A stretch of 5,182 nt of DNA. Origin: JBHIER01 sp046760705 [NCBI: bacterium]. GTDB taxonomy: Bacteria > JBHIER01 > G020348925. Shown here piece after piece: positions 1-4,720 of the stretch. Made by a program: the position numbers and the translations under genes. Numbering within the stretch: the stretch's first letter is position 1; the number at the start of each line of letters is the position of its first letter. The notes beneath the pieces were generated by a model. That model was not told where the DNA came from, ran no database searches, and was given only the letters and a program-made list of their open reading frames with translations. The stretch is taken from contig JBHIER010000264.1 in the NCBI GenBank assembly GCA_046760705.1, positions 1-5,182 of the forward strand, read 5' to 3'.

Positions 1-30
1 CCTCAGATTTTGCTCAGTCATCAGTTTCAC
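1..30 (-). CDS. Start of a probable rubrerythrin (N-terminal 10 codons only)
   Basis: Only the first ten codons are in the window. They follow a nearly perfect ribosome-binding site and start with GTG, giving MKLMTEQNLR. Rubrerythrins, which are diiron peroxidases of anaerobes, very often begin with M-T-E-Q-N-L followed by the first ferritin-like helix, and that resemblance is the basis for the call. A second possible start is the in-frame ATG three codons downstream, but the spacing of about 7 nt from GGAGG favours the GTG. It is the last gene visible in a minus-strand series that includes a PerR-type regulator, two rubrerythrin-related proteins and two probable selenoproteins, a context that suits a peroxide-scavenging rubrerythrin. 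The product assignment is inferred from very few residues and from neighbours. That a gene starts here is much more certain. Confidence 0.55.
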   Translation of the reverse strand, partial: MKLMTEQNLR

Positions 31-33
31 GAT

Positions 34-45
34 ATCACCTCCTTT
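34..45 (-). promoter_or_regulatory. Strong Shine-Dalgarno site of the downstream (rubrerythrin-like) gene
   Basis: On the minus strand this reads AAAGGAGGTGAT, a nearly complete complement of the 16S rRNA 3' end. It lies about 7 nt (counted from GGAGG) before the GTG at position 30. It is the strongest ribosome-binding site in the window, which suggests high expression of the gene running off the left edge. It also fixes the right-hand limit of that gene and makes the TAA at 50-52 a sensible end for the preceding small ORF. Confidence 0.85.
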
Positions 46-49
46 CACT

Positions 50-229
50 TTAATTTTTTCTTTCTTTCAACATCTCTTCTGATGGACTCTGTTTATCAGA
101 TTTTCCTTTACGTTCCCCCGGAACGCCGCAAGATCTTGACAGTCAGGTGGAGATTCCCATCTTAGGCAGAACGTATCCCATCAAAAACAGGTAACCCAGA
201 AAAATCAAAATGAAAATTACTAAGTTCAT
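50..229 (-). CDS. Small single-pass membrane protein, probable selenoprotein (59 aa, in-frame UGA at codon 29)
   Basis: I do not recognise a named family. The ATG at 229 follows AGAGGTGAG with 7 nt spacing. Residues 2-22 form one hydrophobic helix (NLVIFILIFLGYLFLMGYVL). A UGA comes at codon 29 (143-145), directly after PKMGIST. If it ended there, the gene would be a 28-aa peptide followed by more than 110 nt of empty sequence. Read as selenocysteine, it continues for 30 more codons with a U-L-S-R-S-C-G motif and a Lys/Glu/Ser-rich tail, stopping at TAA 19 nt before the next start codon. A 7-bp hairpin with a GGG loop lies 23 nt after the UGA, within the usual bacterial SECIS range. The positive charges after the helix predict a cytoplasmic C-terminus, placing U29 and C34 at the inner membrane surface. 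It sits 32 nt downstream of the seleno-PDO gene, a possible redox partner. The alternative is a 28-aa peptide with a chance open extension. Confidence 0.68.
110..126 (-). promoter_or_regulatory. Candidate bacterial SECIS hairpin for the small membrane selenoprotein
   Basis: On the minus strand GCGTTCC pairs with GGAACGT (seven pairs including one G-U) around a GGG loop. The loop starts 23 nt after the UGA at 145-143, and its first base is G. Both fit the published general bacterial SECIS description (loop about 16-37 nt after UGA, small loop, G among the first two loop bases). Further pairing is possible lower down: AGAT with ATCT, and CTGT with ACAG, which would begin immediately after the UGA. 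The hairpin lies inside coding sequence, as bacterial SECIS elements do. Confidence 0.62.
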
Positions 230-261
230 TTTTTTTCTCACCTCTCGAAAACACCTCTCTC

Positions 262-924
262 CTATTCAACGGCTGTAACATCTTTCTCTAAAACTTTCAA
301 CACCTGATCTACGAAAGCTTGCTCTGGTAAAGCCCCATCAATGTGTATGTCCTCATTAACTACCGTCTTGGGTACTCCACGCACATTGTATTTGACGGCC
401 AAGTGTGGAAACTCTGTGGTCTCCACCATGTCCGCCGTGATGTATTTACTCTCGATGGCCAGCTTGTGAGCCGTGACCACGGCCGAGGGACAATAGGGTC
501 AGGTTGGGGTGACAAAAACCTGGATGTGTGTGGGTTGACCAAGTTTCCCAATCTTTTCTTTGCTTTCCTGGCTGAGCCCCGAATCGCCCTTGGAGACCGC
601 GACAATTGTCTCTAACATAGACGCAAACTCATATCCGGCGGGTATACCATAATACCGCACTCCGTAATCTTTAATCCCTTCTACGACAATAGCCGGGACT
701 TTGTCAATCCGATACTGGGCTGCTTTCTCTTTGTCAATCTGGAAGTTATACACCTCCAGCTCAAGCTTTTCCGAAAGTTCCGCCAGCTCTGTGGCAAGCT
801 GTCTTGTCTCCCGGCAGAACTGACACTCCAGCTCCTGGGTGAAATTGATCAATTTCACCGGATTGACCAGATCCTTGAAGCGCTCCTGAATCGCATTTCT
901 ATCTCTATCCCCGATGAAAGCCAT
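262..924 (-). CDS. Protein disulfide oxidoreductase (PDO, glutaredoxin-like, two thioredoxin folds), selenoprotein with UPYC active site
   Basis: The 220-aa product carries two thioredoxin-fold domains and probably acts as a cytoplasmic thiol-disulfide or selenol oxidoreductase. Domain 1 (about residues 1-115) has C34-Q-F-C37 and a KVPA cis-proline at P77. Domain 2 (about 130-220) has F-V-T-P-T-U142-P-Y-C145 and a GVP cis-proline at P185. UGA at 499-501 stands exactly where the first cysteine of the second CxxC belongs. The frame continues without interruption after it and supplies the rest of the fold, reaching the length typical of PDO proteins. A hairpin with a GGTC loop lies 20 nt after the UGA. 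A standard caller would report a 141-aa truncated protein (499-924) and a fragment at 262-480. The ATG at 924 follows an AAGGTGAGGAG region. A premature stop is less likely, because the codon fits a catalytic position and the downstream half is well preserved. Confidence 0.9.
464..493 (-). promoter_or_regulatory. Candidate bacterial SECIS hairpin for the PDO selenocysteine codon
   Basis: The core on the minus strand is GCCGT (483-479), loop GGTC (478-475), ACGGC (474-470). The loop begins 20 nt after the UGA at 501-499. From memory, the GGUC loop matches the apical loop of the E. coli formate dehydrogenase SECIS that binds SelB. A lower helix can form between TTGT (493-490) and ACAA (467-464), with an internal loop between the two helices. 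Spacing, loop size and the leading G all fit the general bacterial SECIS description. Confidence 0.72.
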
Positions 925-946
925 CTTCTCCTCACCTTCCTATTTT

Positions 947-1091
947 CTACGGGCACAAGGCCCTACACTACGGATCAACCCTAATGTAGTGTAGCCCCTT
1001 GCCTGCCTGTGCGTGAGCACGCAGACAGGTGGGCGTATTGGCCTGAACCCCCCGCGGGGGTAATTCCTACGGGCATAAAGCCCTATACTAC
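947..1091. repeat. Intergenic palindromic repeat cluster with flanking 25-bp direct repeats
   Basis: The 176-nt gap between the ferritin-like gene (ends 1101) and the PDO gene (starts 924) holds no gene that I can support. It is packed with structured repeats. Two 25-bp direct repeats, at 947-971 and 1067-1091, differ at only three positions; both begin CTACGGGCA or CTACGGGCAT and end in TACTAC or CACTAC. A hairpin pairs 956-971 with 986-1001 (14 of 16 positions, core CTACACTAC/GTAGTGTAG). A second hairpin pairs 1001-1015 with 1018-1034, about 15 pairs with a 2-nt bulge and two G-U pairs. A 12-bp GC palindrome, CCCCCGCGGGGG, lies at 1049-1060. This resembles REP- or MITE-like palindromic elements. 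It may act in RNA processing or partial termination inside the transcription unit. I see no transposase. Confidence 0.7.
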
Positions 1092-1100
1092 AATCGAAAT

Positions 1101-1610
1101 TCACGGGCCGACGTGCATCAGCCTCTCCCCCAACAGAAACTCCTCCGTCTCGGCGTACCCCGGAAACTCCACCACCATCTCATATTCGTTCTTGAGAAGA
1201 TTATAATGACCCCGCTCCACGCTGCTGAGATAGTTGAGCATCGATGTCCCGGTCACATCTTTCGATCTCTTCGCCAGGTCAGCGTAAAACTCCTCCGAGA
1301 GCTTCTCCGCCTTCATGGCCACTTCAAAGAGTTCCTTTACCGACAACTCCTTCGTCAAAGCCACATCCATCATCGGTACCATCGATTTCTCCGGTAATTT
1401 CAGTTCCACGCCCGGATATTTCCTTCGAAAGAGATCATCGAAAATCCTGCGGTGCTTCTCCTCCTCACCCTTGAGGAATTGGAGTTTCTCCTTCAAATCA
1501 AAGTTTTTTACCCTCTTCTCCATTCTCTCATAAAGCTTGGCGGCTTCGATCTCGGACTTTATGGCTACCCCCAAAACCTCCAACGAAGTCAATTCTGAAC
1601 TCACAGACAT
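1101..1610 (-). CDS. Ferritin-like diiron protein (rubrerythrin-related, COG1633-type), second of a pair
   Basis: The 169-aa protein is almost entirely helical and has a duplicated iron-ligand pattern. An early glutamate (E20/E22 in SEIEAAKLYE) is followed by E50-E-K-H53; then E102 in MKAEKLSEEFY is followed by E132-R-G-H135. Two glutamates plus two ExxH motifs are the signature of a ferritin-like four-helix diiron site. No CxxC rubredoxin domain is present, so it is not a classical rubrerythrin. Likely roles are peroxide reduction or iron handling in the cytoplasm. I chose the ATG at 1610 over the ATG at 1616: GAGGAG (1617-1622) abuts the first ATG with no spacing but stands 6 nt from the second. 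It lies 43 nt downstream of a related ferritin-like gene; the two proteins are diverged paralogues. The exact subfamily and physiological electron donor cannot be read from the sequence. Confidence 0.82.
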   Translation of the reverse strand: MSVSSELTSLEVLGVAIKSEIEAAKLYERMEKRVKNFDLKEKLQFLKGEEEKHRRIFDDLFRRKYPGVELKLPEKSMVPMMDVALTKELSVKELFEVAMKAEKLSEEFYADLAKRSKDVTGTSMLNYLSSVERGHYNLLKNEYEMVVEFPGYAETEEFLLGERLMHVGP

Positions 1611-1616
1611 GGTCAT

Positions 1617-1622
1617 CTCCTC
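1617..1622 (-). promoter_or_regulatory. Ribosome-binding site that decides the start of the second ferritin-like gene
   Basis: GAGGAG on the minus strand touches the ATG at 1616 but is 6 nt from the ATG at 1610. The latter spacing is the functional one, so the longer reading by two codons is probably wrong. Confidence 0.65.
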
Positions 1623-1653
1623 ATTCTACGGTGAAGGGAAAGTTTGGCACCAA

Positions 1654-2181
1654 TCAGTCCTCCATCAGCCTTTGTTCGTCCTCACTGAACCAGAAAGGAC
1701 CACCTAACAACGCCTCGCGTTCTGCCAGCAGGAGCTCATAGTGTCCCTCTTCATCCTCGGCCAACCTCTCGAACATGCGTCTGCCCTCCTTGTCCCTGGT
1801 GTTTTGCGCTGCCTGCTTGTAAAATTCAGAGGCGGCCTTCTCACCTTCGAGAGCCAGCTCAACGGCATCAATAGCGCCGGTCTGATCATCCACCTTCACT
1901 TCGATCTTCTTCGCCTTACTGGGATCGAAGACGAATTTCTCCCCACCACCCTCCTTCTGATAGCGTTCTTCCAGGAGTTGACGGTGCCTTTTCTCATCAT
2001 CGGCCAAAAATTTGAACTTGATCTTTCCCCCCTCATTTTCAATCACGCCCACAAGGCCACTGTAGAAATCGTAGGCCGCCTGTTCGTTGTAAATGGCGAT
2101 GGTCAAAGCCTCCCGGGGCCCCATCTCCTCCCAAATATGGCCCGAAGCCTCAATATAGATTTTCTCATCCTGTTTGGTCAC
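1654..2181 (-). CDS. Ferritin-like diiron protein (rubrerythrin-related), first of a pair
   Basis: The 175-aa protein shows two helical repeats, each supplying half of a diiron site: E33 (IYNEQAAYDFY) with E63-K-R-H66, then E114 (GEKAASEFY) with E144-E-G-H147. The C-terminus, GPFWFSEDEQRLMED, resembles the end of many rubrerythrin-related stand-alone ferritin-like proteins. No rubredoxin-type cysteines are present. It probably reduces peroxide or sequesters iron in the cytoplasm. The start is taken as GTG at 2181, preceded by a moderate GGCGAGGG site; an ATG at codon 20 has a purine-rich site directly against it and would remove the N-terminal segment. It follows trpS by 53 nt and precedes the second ferritin-like gene by 43 nt (chosen start). 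The pair shares architecture but little obvious identity outside the ligand motifs. The specific function is inferred from the family and from the PerR-type regulator upstream. Confidence 0.82.
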   Translation of the reverse strand: MTKQDEKIYIEASGHIWEEMGPREALTIAIYNEQAAYDFYSGLVGVIENEGGKIKFKFLADDEKRHRQLLEERYQKEGGGEKFVFDPSKAKKIEVKVDDQTGAIDAVELALEGEKAASEFYKQAAQNTRDKEGRRMFERLAEDEEGHYELLLAEREALLGGPFWFSEDEQRLMED

Positions 2182-2234
2182 AATCGATCCCTCGCCTCTT
2201 AATCAGTCCATTCTGAATGTGAAGCACACCGGTC

Positions 2235-3209
2235 TTATCTCAGGCCGATCTTTCTTCGCACCTCGTCCATCACCTCTCCGGCTATCTGCTGGCAGCGCTG
2301 GGCCCCACCCATCAGAACGGCATCGATGTAGGCCCGATCCTTCTCCAGTTCCCTGGCCCGTTCTTGAATCGGCTCCAGACGGGCCATCATGTTCTTGTGA
2401 AGAATCTTCTTGCATTCGACACAGCCGATCTCCGCCGTCCGGCACTCTTTCTCAATGCGAGCCACCTCTTCTGGGCTTGAGAGGGCCTGGTGAAGGGTGA
2501 ACAGATTGCATATGTGGGGATTGCCGGGGTCGGTGCGCCTTTTGCGGTTCTCGTCGGTTACGGCCGTGCGGATCTTCTCCCAGATCACTTCCGACCGCTC
2601 CAGGATGCCGATGTAATTGTTCATACTCTTCGACATCTTGGTCTTGCCGTCCAGGCCCATAATCCGCGGGCTCTTCGTCAACATCGCCTCGGGCTCGGGG
2701 AAGGTCTGGCCGAACCGGCTGTTGAACTTCCGGGCCACCTCCCTGGAGAACTCGATGTGCTGCACCTGATCCTCCCCCACGGGAACGCCCTCGGCTTTGT
2801 AAAGCAGAATGTCAGCGGCCTGAAGCACCGGATAGTCCAGAAGCCCCACATTGACGTTATGCATGTGCTGCTTCGCCTTCTCTTTGAACTGGGTCATGCG
2901 CATCAGCTCACCCAAGGGTGAAACACAGTTGAAGATCCAGGCCAGCTCTGTGTGCTCGGGGACCTGGGACTGGACGAAGAGCGTACATTTTTCAGGATCC
3001 AACCCGCAGGCGATGTTCACAATCAAGGCCTGGCGGATGCTCCTCTGCATCTGACCGACATCGTATTCGACGGTGATGGCATGATAATCGACAATACAGA
3101 AGATGGCATCGTAGGAGTCCAAAAGTTCGACCCAATTTTGGATCGCCCCCAAATAGTTTCCGAGATGGATCTCCCCAGATGGTTGGATGCCGCTGAAAAT
3201 CCGCTTCAT
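2235..3209 (-). CDS. trpS: Tryptophanyl-tRNA synthetase, with a four-cysteine Fe-S-type motif
   Basis: The 324-aa class I synthetase charges tRNA-Trp with tryptophan in the cytoplasm. The HIGH motif appears as H15-L-G-N after GIQPSGEI, the KMSKS motif is at residues 191-195, and the conserved GEDQVQH is at 145-151. The C-terminal anticodon-binding region contains C234, C256, C263 and C266, spaced C-x21-C-x6-C-x2-C. This nearly reproduces the arrangement that binds a [4Fe-4S] cluster in Thermotoga maritima TrpRS. The open frame extends upstream to 3311, but those 34 residues overlap the NifU-like gene and precede the family's normal N-terminus. The ATG at 3209 has GAGGGG 7 nt before it and gives the MKRIFSGIQPSG start. 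The NifU-like stop lies 11 nt upstream, so the two genes are probably co-transcribed and may be translationally coupled. Length is normal for a bacterial TrpRS. Confidence 0.97.
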   Translation of the reverse strand: MKRIFSGIQPSGEIHLGNYLGAIQNWVELLDSYDAIFCIVDYHAITVEYDVGQMQRSIRQALIVNIACGLDPEKCTLFVQSQVPEHTELAWIFNCVSPLGELMRMTQFKEKAKQHMHNVNVGLLDYPVLQAADILLYKAEGVPVGEDQVQHIEFSREVARKFNSRFGQTFPEPEAMLTKSPRIMGLDGKTKMSKSMNNYIGILERSEVIWEKIRTAVTDENRKRRTDPGNPHICNLFTLHQALSSPEEVARIEKECRTAEIGCVECKKILHKNMMARLEPIQERARELEKDRAYIDAVLMGGAQRCQQIAGEVMDEVRRKIGLR

Positions 3210-3220
3210 GTACCGACCCC

Positions 3221-3451
3221 TCAGACGGTGACCACTTCCTTGACCTCGGACACCTCCTGTTTCAGCATCCTCTCCACAGCCATCTTCAGCGTCAGTTGTG
3301 ACATGGGACATCCGCTGCAGGCTCCGGTGAGTCTCACCTTGACCACTCCGTCCTCATCAATACCCACCAGATCTATATCCCCACCGTCGGCCTGCAGCGA
3401 AGGCCGCACCTTCTTCAGCGCCTCCTCGATCTTTCTCTTCATCTCCTCCAT
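3221..3451 (-). CDS. NifU C-terminal domain (Nfu-type) Fe-S cluster scaffold/carrier
   Basis: The 76-aa stand-alone Nfu domain has the family pattern V-R-P-x-L-x-x-D-G-G-D at about residues 15-25, then a short beta strand and G-A-C45-S-G-C48-P at the cluster site. The two cysteines, one pair per monomer, would bridge a [4Fe-4S] cluster in a dimer for delivery to client proteins. The length is typical of small single-domain Nfu proteins. The ATG at 3451 has AAAGGAG about 9 nt upstream; an ATG at codon 4 is also possible but less well spaced. It lies between the PerR-type gene and trpS, with its stop overlapping the trpS ribosome-binding region. Its presence beside an apparently Fe-S-binding TrpRS and oxidative-stress genes suggests cluster assembly or repair. 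That link is inference. Confidence 0.93.
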   Translation of the reverse strand: MEEMKRKIEEALKKVRPSLQADGGDIDLVGIDEDGVVKVRLTGACSGCPMSQLTLKMAVERMLKQEVSEVKEVVTV

Positions 3452-3473
3452 GACCTTCCACTCCTTTCAGACG

Positions 3474-3490
3474 AACCGGTTACACCGGTT
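3474..3490. repeat. Short inverted repeat between the regulator and Nfu genes
   Basis: AACCGG (3474-3479) and CCGGTT (3485-3490) can form a 6-bp stem with a 5-nt loop in the 50-nt gap. No T-run follows on the minus strand, so it is not a convincing terminator. It could modestly affect mRNA processing or have no role. Confidence 0.35.
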
Positions 3491-3501
3491 GTCCGTTCAA
3501 C

Positions 3502-3933
3502 TCAGATTCTCTCATCCTCTTCTGTCCCCACCACCACAGCCTTTCGACGACTTTTCAATTTCATTGATCGACACCCATCGCACCTCCCGAAGAACACAGC
3601 CCGGTGGGACGAAACATCAAACCCTGTCTTCGAAGCCACCTTTCTGTTCAACCTCTTATTAATGGGCACATCGACGTCGCAAACCTTCCCGCATCGGGTG
3701 CATACGAAATGGTAGTGGTTCTCAGTGCGGCCGTCGTAGCGGCTCACATGCCCGTGGTCGAAGCGGAGGGCTCGATTCTGCTCGGCCAATAGGTTCAGGT
3801 TGCGATAGACCGTACCCAGGCTGATATTCGGGATGACCTTCCGGGCCTGCTCGTAGACCCAATCGGCCGTGGGGTGGCAGTCCGCCGACCTCAAAATCTC
3901 CAGAACCGTCTCTCTCTGTTTTGTCTGTCTCAT
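3502..3933 (-). CDS. perR: Fur-family metalloregulator, PerR-type peroxide sensor
   Basis: The 143-aa repressor has a winged-helix DNA-binding domain (about 1-65; recognition region ISLGTVYRNLNLLAE) and a dimerisation/metal domain. Ligands typical of the regulatory Fe/Mn site of PerR are visible: H20, D67, H73, H75 and D86. D86 is the position where PerR carries aspartate and Fur usually glutamate, which is why I prefer PerR. Structural zinc ligands are C78-T-R-C81 and C118-D-G-C121. A basic, then acidic, tail of about 20 residues follows the second CxxC. A sigma70-like promoter with a Fur/PerR box at its predicted start site lies directly upstream, so autoregulation is likely. Downstream genes encode an Nfu protein, TrpRS, diiron proteins and thiol/selenol proteins, a set that fits a peroxide response. 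Family membership is nearly certain; the PerR rather than Fur or Zur assignment rests on residues and context. Confidence 0.9.
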   Translation of the reverse strand: MRQTKQRETVLEILRSADCHPTADWVYEQARKVIPNISLGTVYRNLNLLAEQNRALRFDHGHVSRYDGRTENHYHFVCTRCGKVCDVDVPINKRLNRKVASKTGFDVSSHRAVFFGRCDGCRSMKLKSRRKAVVVGTEEDERI

Positions 3934-3956
3934 GGCTCAATTCGTCACCATTCATT

Positions 3957-3971
3957 TGATAATAATTATCG
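3957..3971 (-). promoter_or_regulatory. Fur/PerR operator (7-1-7 box) at the regulator promoter
   Basis: The forward strand reads TGATAATAATTATCG, an inverted repeat of seven bases either side of one central base. It agrees at almost every position with the Fur and PerR consensus TGATAATnATTATCA. It lies immediately downstream of the -10 element and covers the expected transcription start near 3971. Binding there would block the promoter, which predicts negative autoregulation of the PerR-type gene and of any genes co-transcribed with it. Confidence 0.8.
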
Positions 3972-3977
3972 TTATTA

Positions 3978-4006
3978 AATATAGGGGCCGAAGCAGTGGC
4001 TGTCAA
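3978..4006 (-). promoter_or_regulatory. Sigma70-type promoter of the PerR-type gene and downstream genes
   Basis: On the minus strand TTGACA (4006-4001) is separated by exactly 17 nt from TATATT (3983-3978). This is a perfect -35, ideal spacing and a one-mismatch -10. The predicted start is near 3971, leaving a leader of about 38 nt before the ATG at 3933. It is the only strong promoter I can see for the genes from 3933 leftwards. Confidence 0.8.
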
Positions 4007-4030
4007 GGAAAAAATCTCAAAAGTATGAAG

Positions 4031-4052
4031 AAAAAGGCCGACAGAGGTCGCC
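4031..4052 (-). terminator. Probable rho-independent terminator after the TlpA-like gene
   Basis: On the minus strand GG-CGAC, loop CTCT, GTCG-(G)-CC forms a short GC-rich stem with one bulged G, followed directly by TTTTTCTT. An overlapping alternative stem (AGAGG with CCTCT) uses the same region. It lies about 90 nt after the TlpA-like stop codon and just upstream of the PerR promoter, so it would separate the two transcription units. The rest of the 4007-4138 gap shows nothing I can call. Confidence 0.6.
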
Positions 4053-4138
4053 CCCCTCTTTCATTAGCACCCTACCAGTCCGAAGGGGTTCTGACTCTTT
4101 CGGTCCATCCACTCGCAACCGAGAGAGATAGAGCCTGC

Positions 4139-4720
4139 TCACACCTTTCTGTCGCGGTTGGCCTTCGAGTCCTTTGACTTTTCCTTCTGCTTCGGGCCGA
4201 GGATCTGCCGGATCTTCTTCAAGATGGCCCCCTCCACATCAGGCCGATGGCCGTAACTGACATATTTCAATCTTCCGCTCCTGTCCACAATGAATGTGCT
4301 GAAATCGTAGGATTCGGCCTCGTACGCCCGGGCCACCTTGCCCTGAAAATCGTGGAGGTTGACAAAATCGATCTTTTCGCCCATGATGAACCGGCGCCCC
4401 GTGGCCAACTTCTCTGTATCGAAATTGATCCCGATGAGGCGCACACCCTTTTCCCTCACCTTCTCGGCCATGTCGCGGCAGCTTTTGAGCGCCTTCCGGC
4501 AATTGGGACAGGAGCTCGTCCAGAGGATGAGCACGGTCAATGTGGACTGGGGGAAGAGGTCTTTGGAGCTGTAAATTGAGTCGCCGAAGATGGTGGGCAA
4601 CTCGAAATGGGGAGCCTTCTGACCGGCCTTCAATTCAGCGGAAAAACCGAAAGAGACCCCCAGAATCAAGAGGGCAGCCACCCCTATGAGGACCGATCTG
4701 CCCCCGATGCGATTGGGCAT
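4139..4720 (-). CDS. Exported TlpA/ResA-like thioredoxin-fold protein
   Basis: The 193-aa protein begins with a positively charged N-terminus and a hydrophobic segment (about residues 9-26), then SA-EL. This is a signal peptide or membrane anchor placing the rest outside the cytoplasm. A TlpA/AhpC-TSA-like domain follows: AGQKAPHFELP (32-42), the redox motif W67-T-S-S-C71-P-N-C74, and the beta strand FIVDRSGRLKYV (143-154). Likely roles are thiol reduction, for example in cytochrome c maturation or periplasmic protein repair. The usual cis-proline before TTF is absent; the aligned residues are Y138-D-F-S-T-F, with F140 in its place, which is unusual for an active thioredoxin fold. The C-terminus is a Lys-rich, low-complexity tail. 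The ATG at 4720 has GGAAAAGGAGG upstream, but this start region is repeated in tandem behind it. Dockerin-type coding sequence precedes it on the same strand. Confidence 0.87.
   Translation of the reverse strand: MPNRIGGRSVLIGVAALLILGVSFGFSAELKAGQKAPHFELPTIFGDSIYSSKDLFPQSTLTVLILWTSSCPNCRKALKSCRDMAEKVREKGVRLIGINFDTEKLATGRRFIMGEKIDFVNLHDFQGKVARAYEAESYDFSTFIVDRSGRLKYVSYGHRPDVEGAILKKIRQILGPKQKEKSKDSKANRDRKV

Noticed and set aside
262-480. Separate small gene or pseudogene fragment downstream of a truncated PDO
   Set aside because: It is in the same frame as the upstream half, completes the second thioredoxin fold, and a single UGA at a catalytic cysteine position with a SECIS-like hairpin explains the break better than decay.
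947-1091. CRISPR array
   Set aside because: There are only two copies of the 25-bp repeat, the interval between them is itself palindromic, and no regular spacer pattern exists.
1741-2202. Plus-strand open frame of 153 codons
   Set aside because: It is antisense to the first ferritin-like gene, which has clear diiron motifs. There is no credible start context or family.
3210-3311. Upstream extension of the trpS reading frame by 34 codons
   Set aside because: It overlaps the well-supported Nfu gene, lacks the TrpRS N-terminal pattern, and a good ribosome-binding site precedes the ATG at 3209.
2952-3662. Plus-strand open frame of 236 codons
   Set aside because: It lies opposite trpS, the Nfu gene and the PerR-type gene, has low-complexity Ser/Pro/Thr-rich content and no recognisable motif. 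It is a shadow of the minus-strand genes.
4062-4141. Possible UGA read-through at the end of the TlpA-like gene
   Set aside because: About 26 open codons follow the UGA, but the protein already ends in a disordered Lys-rich tail. The UGA is not at a redox position, and I see no hairpin with suitable loop spacing.
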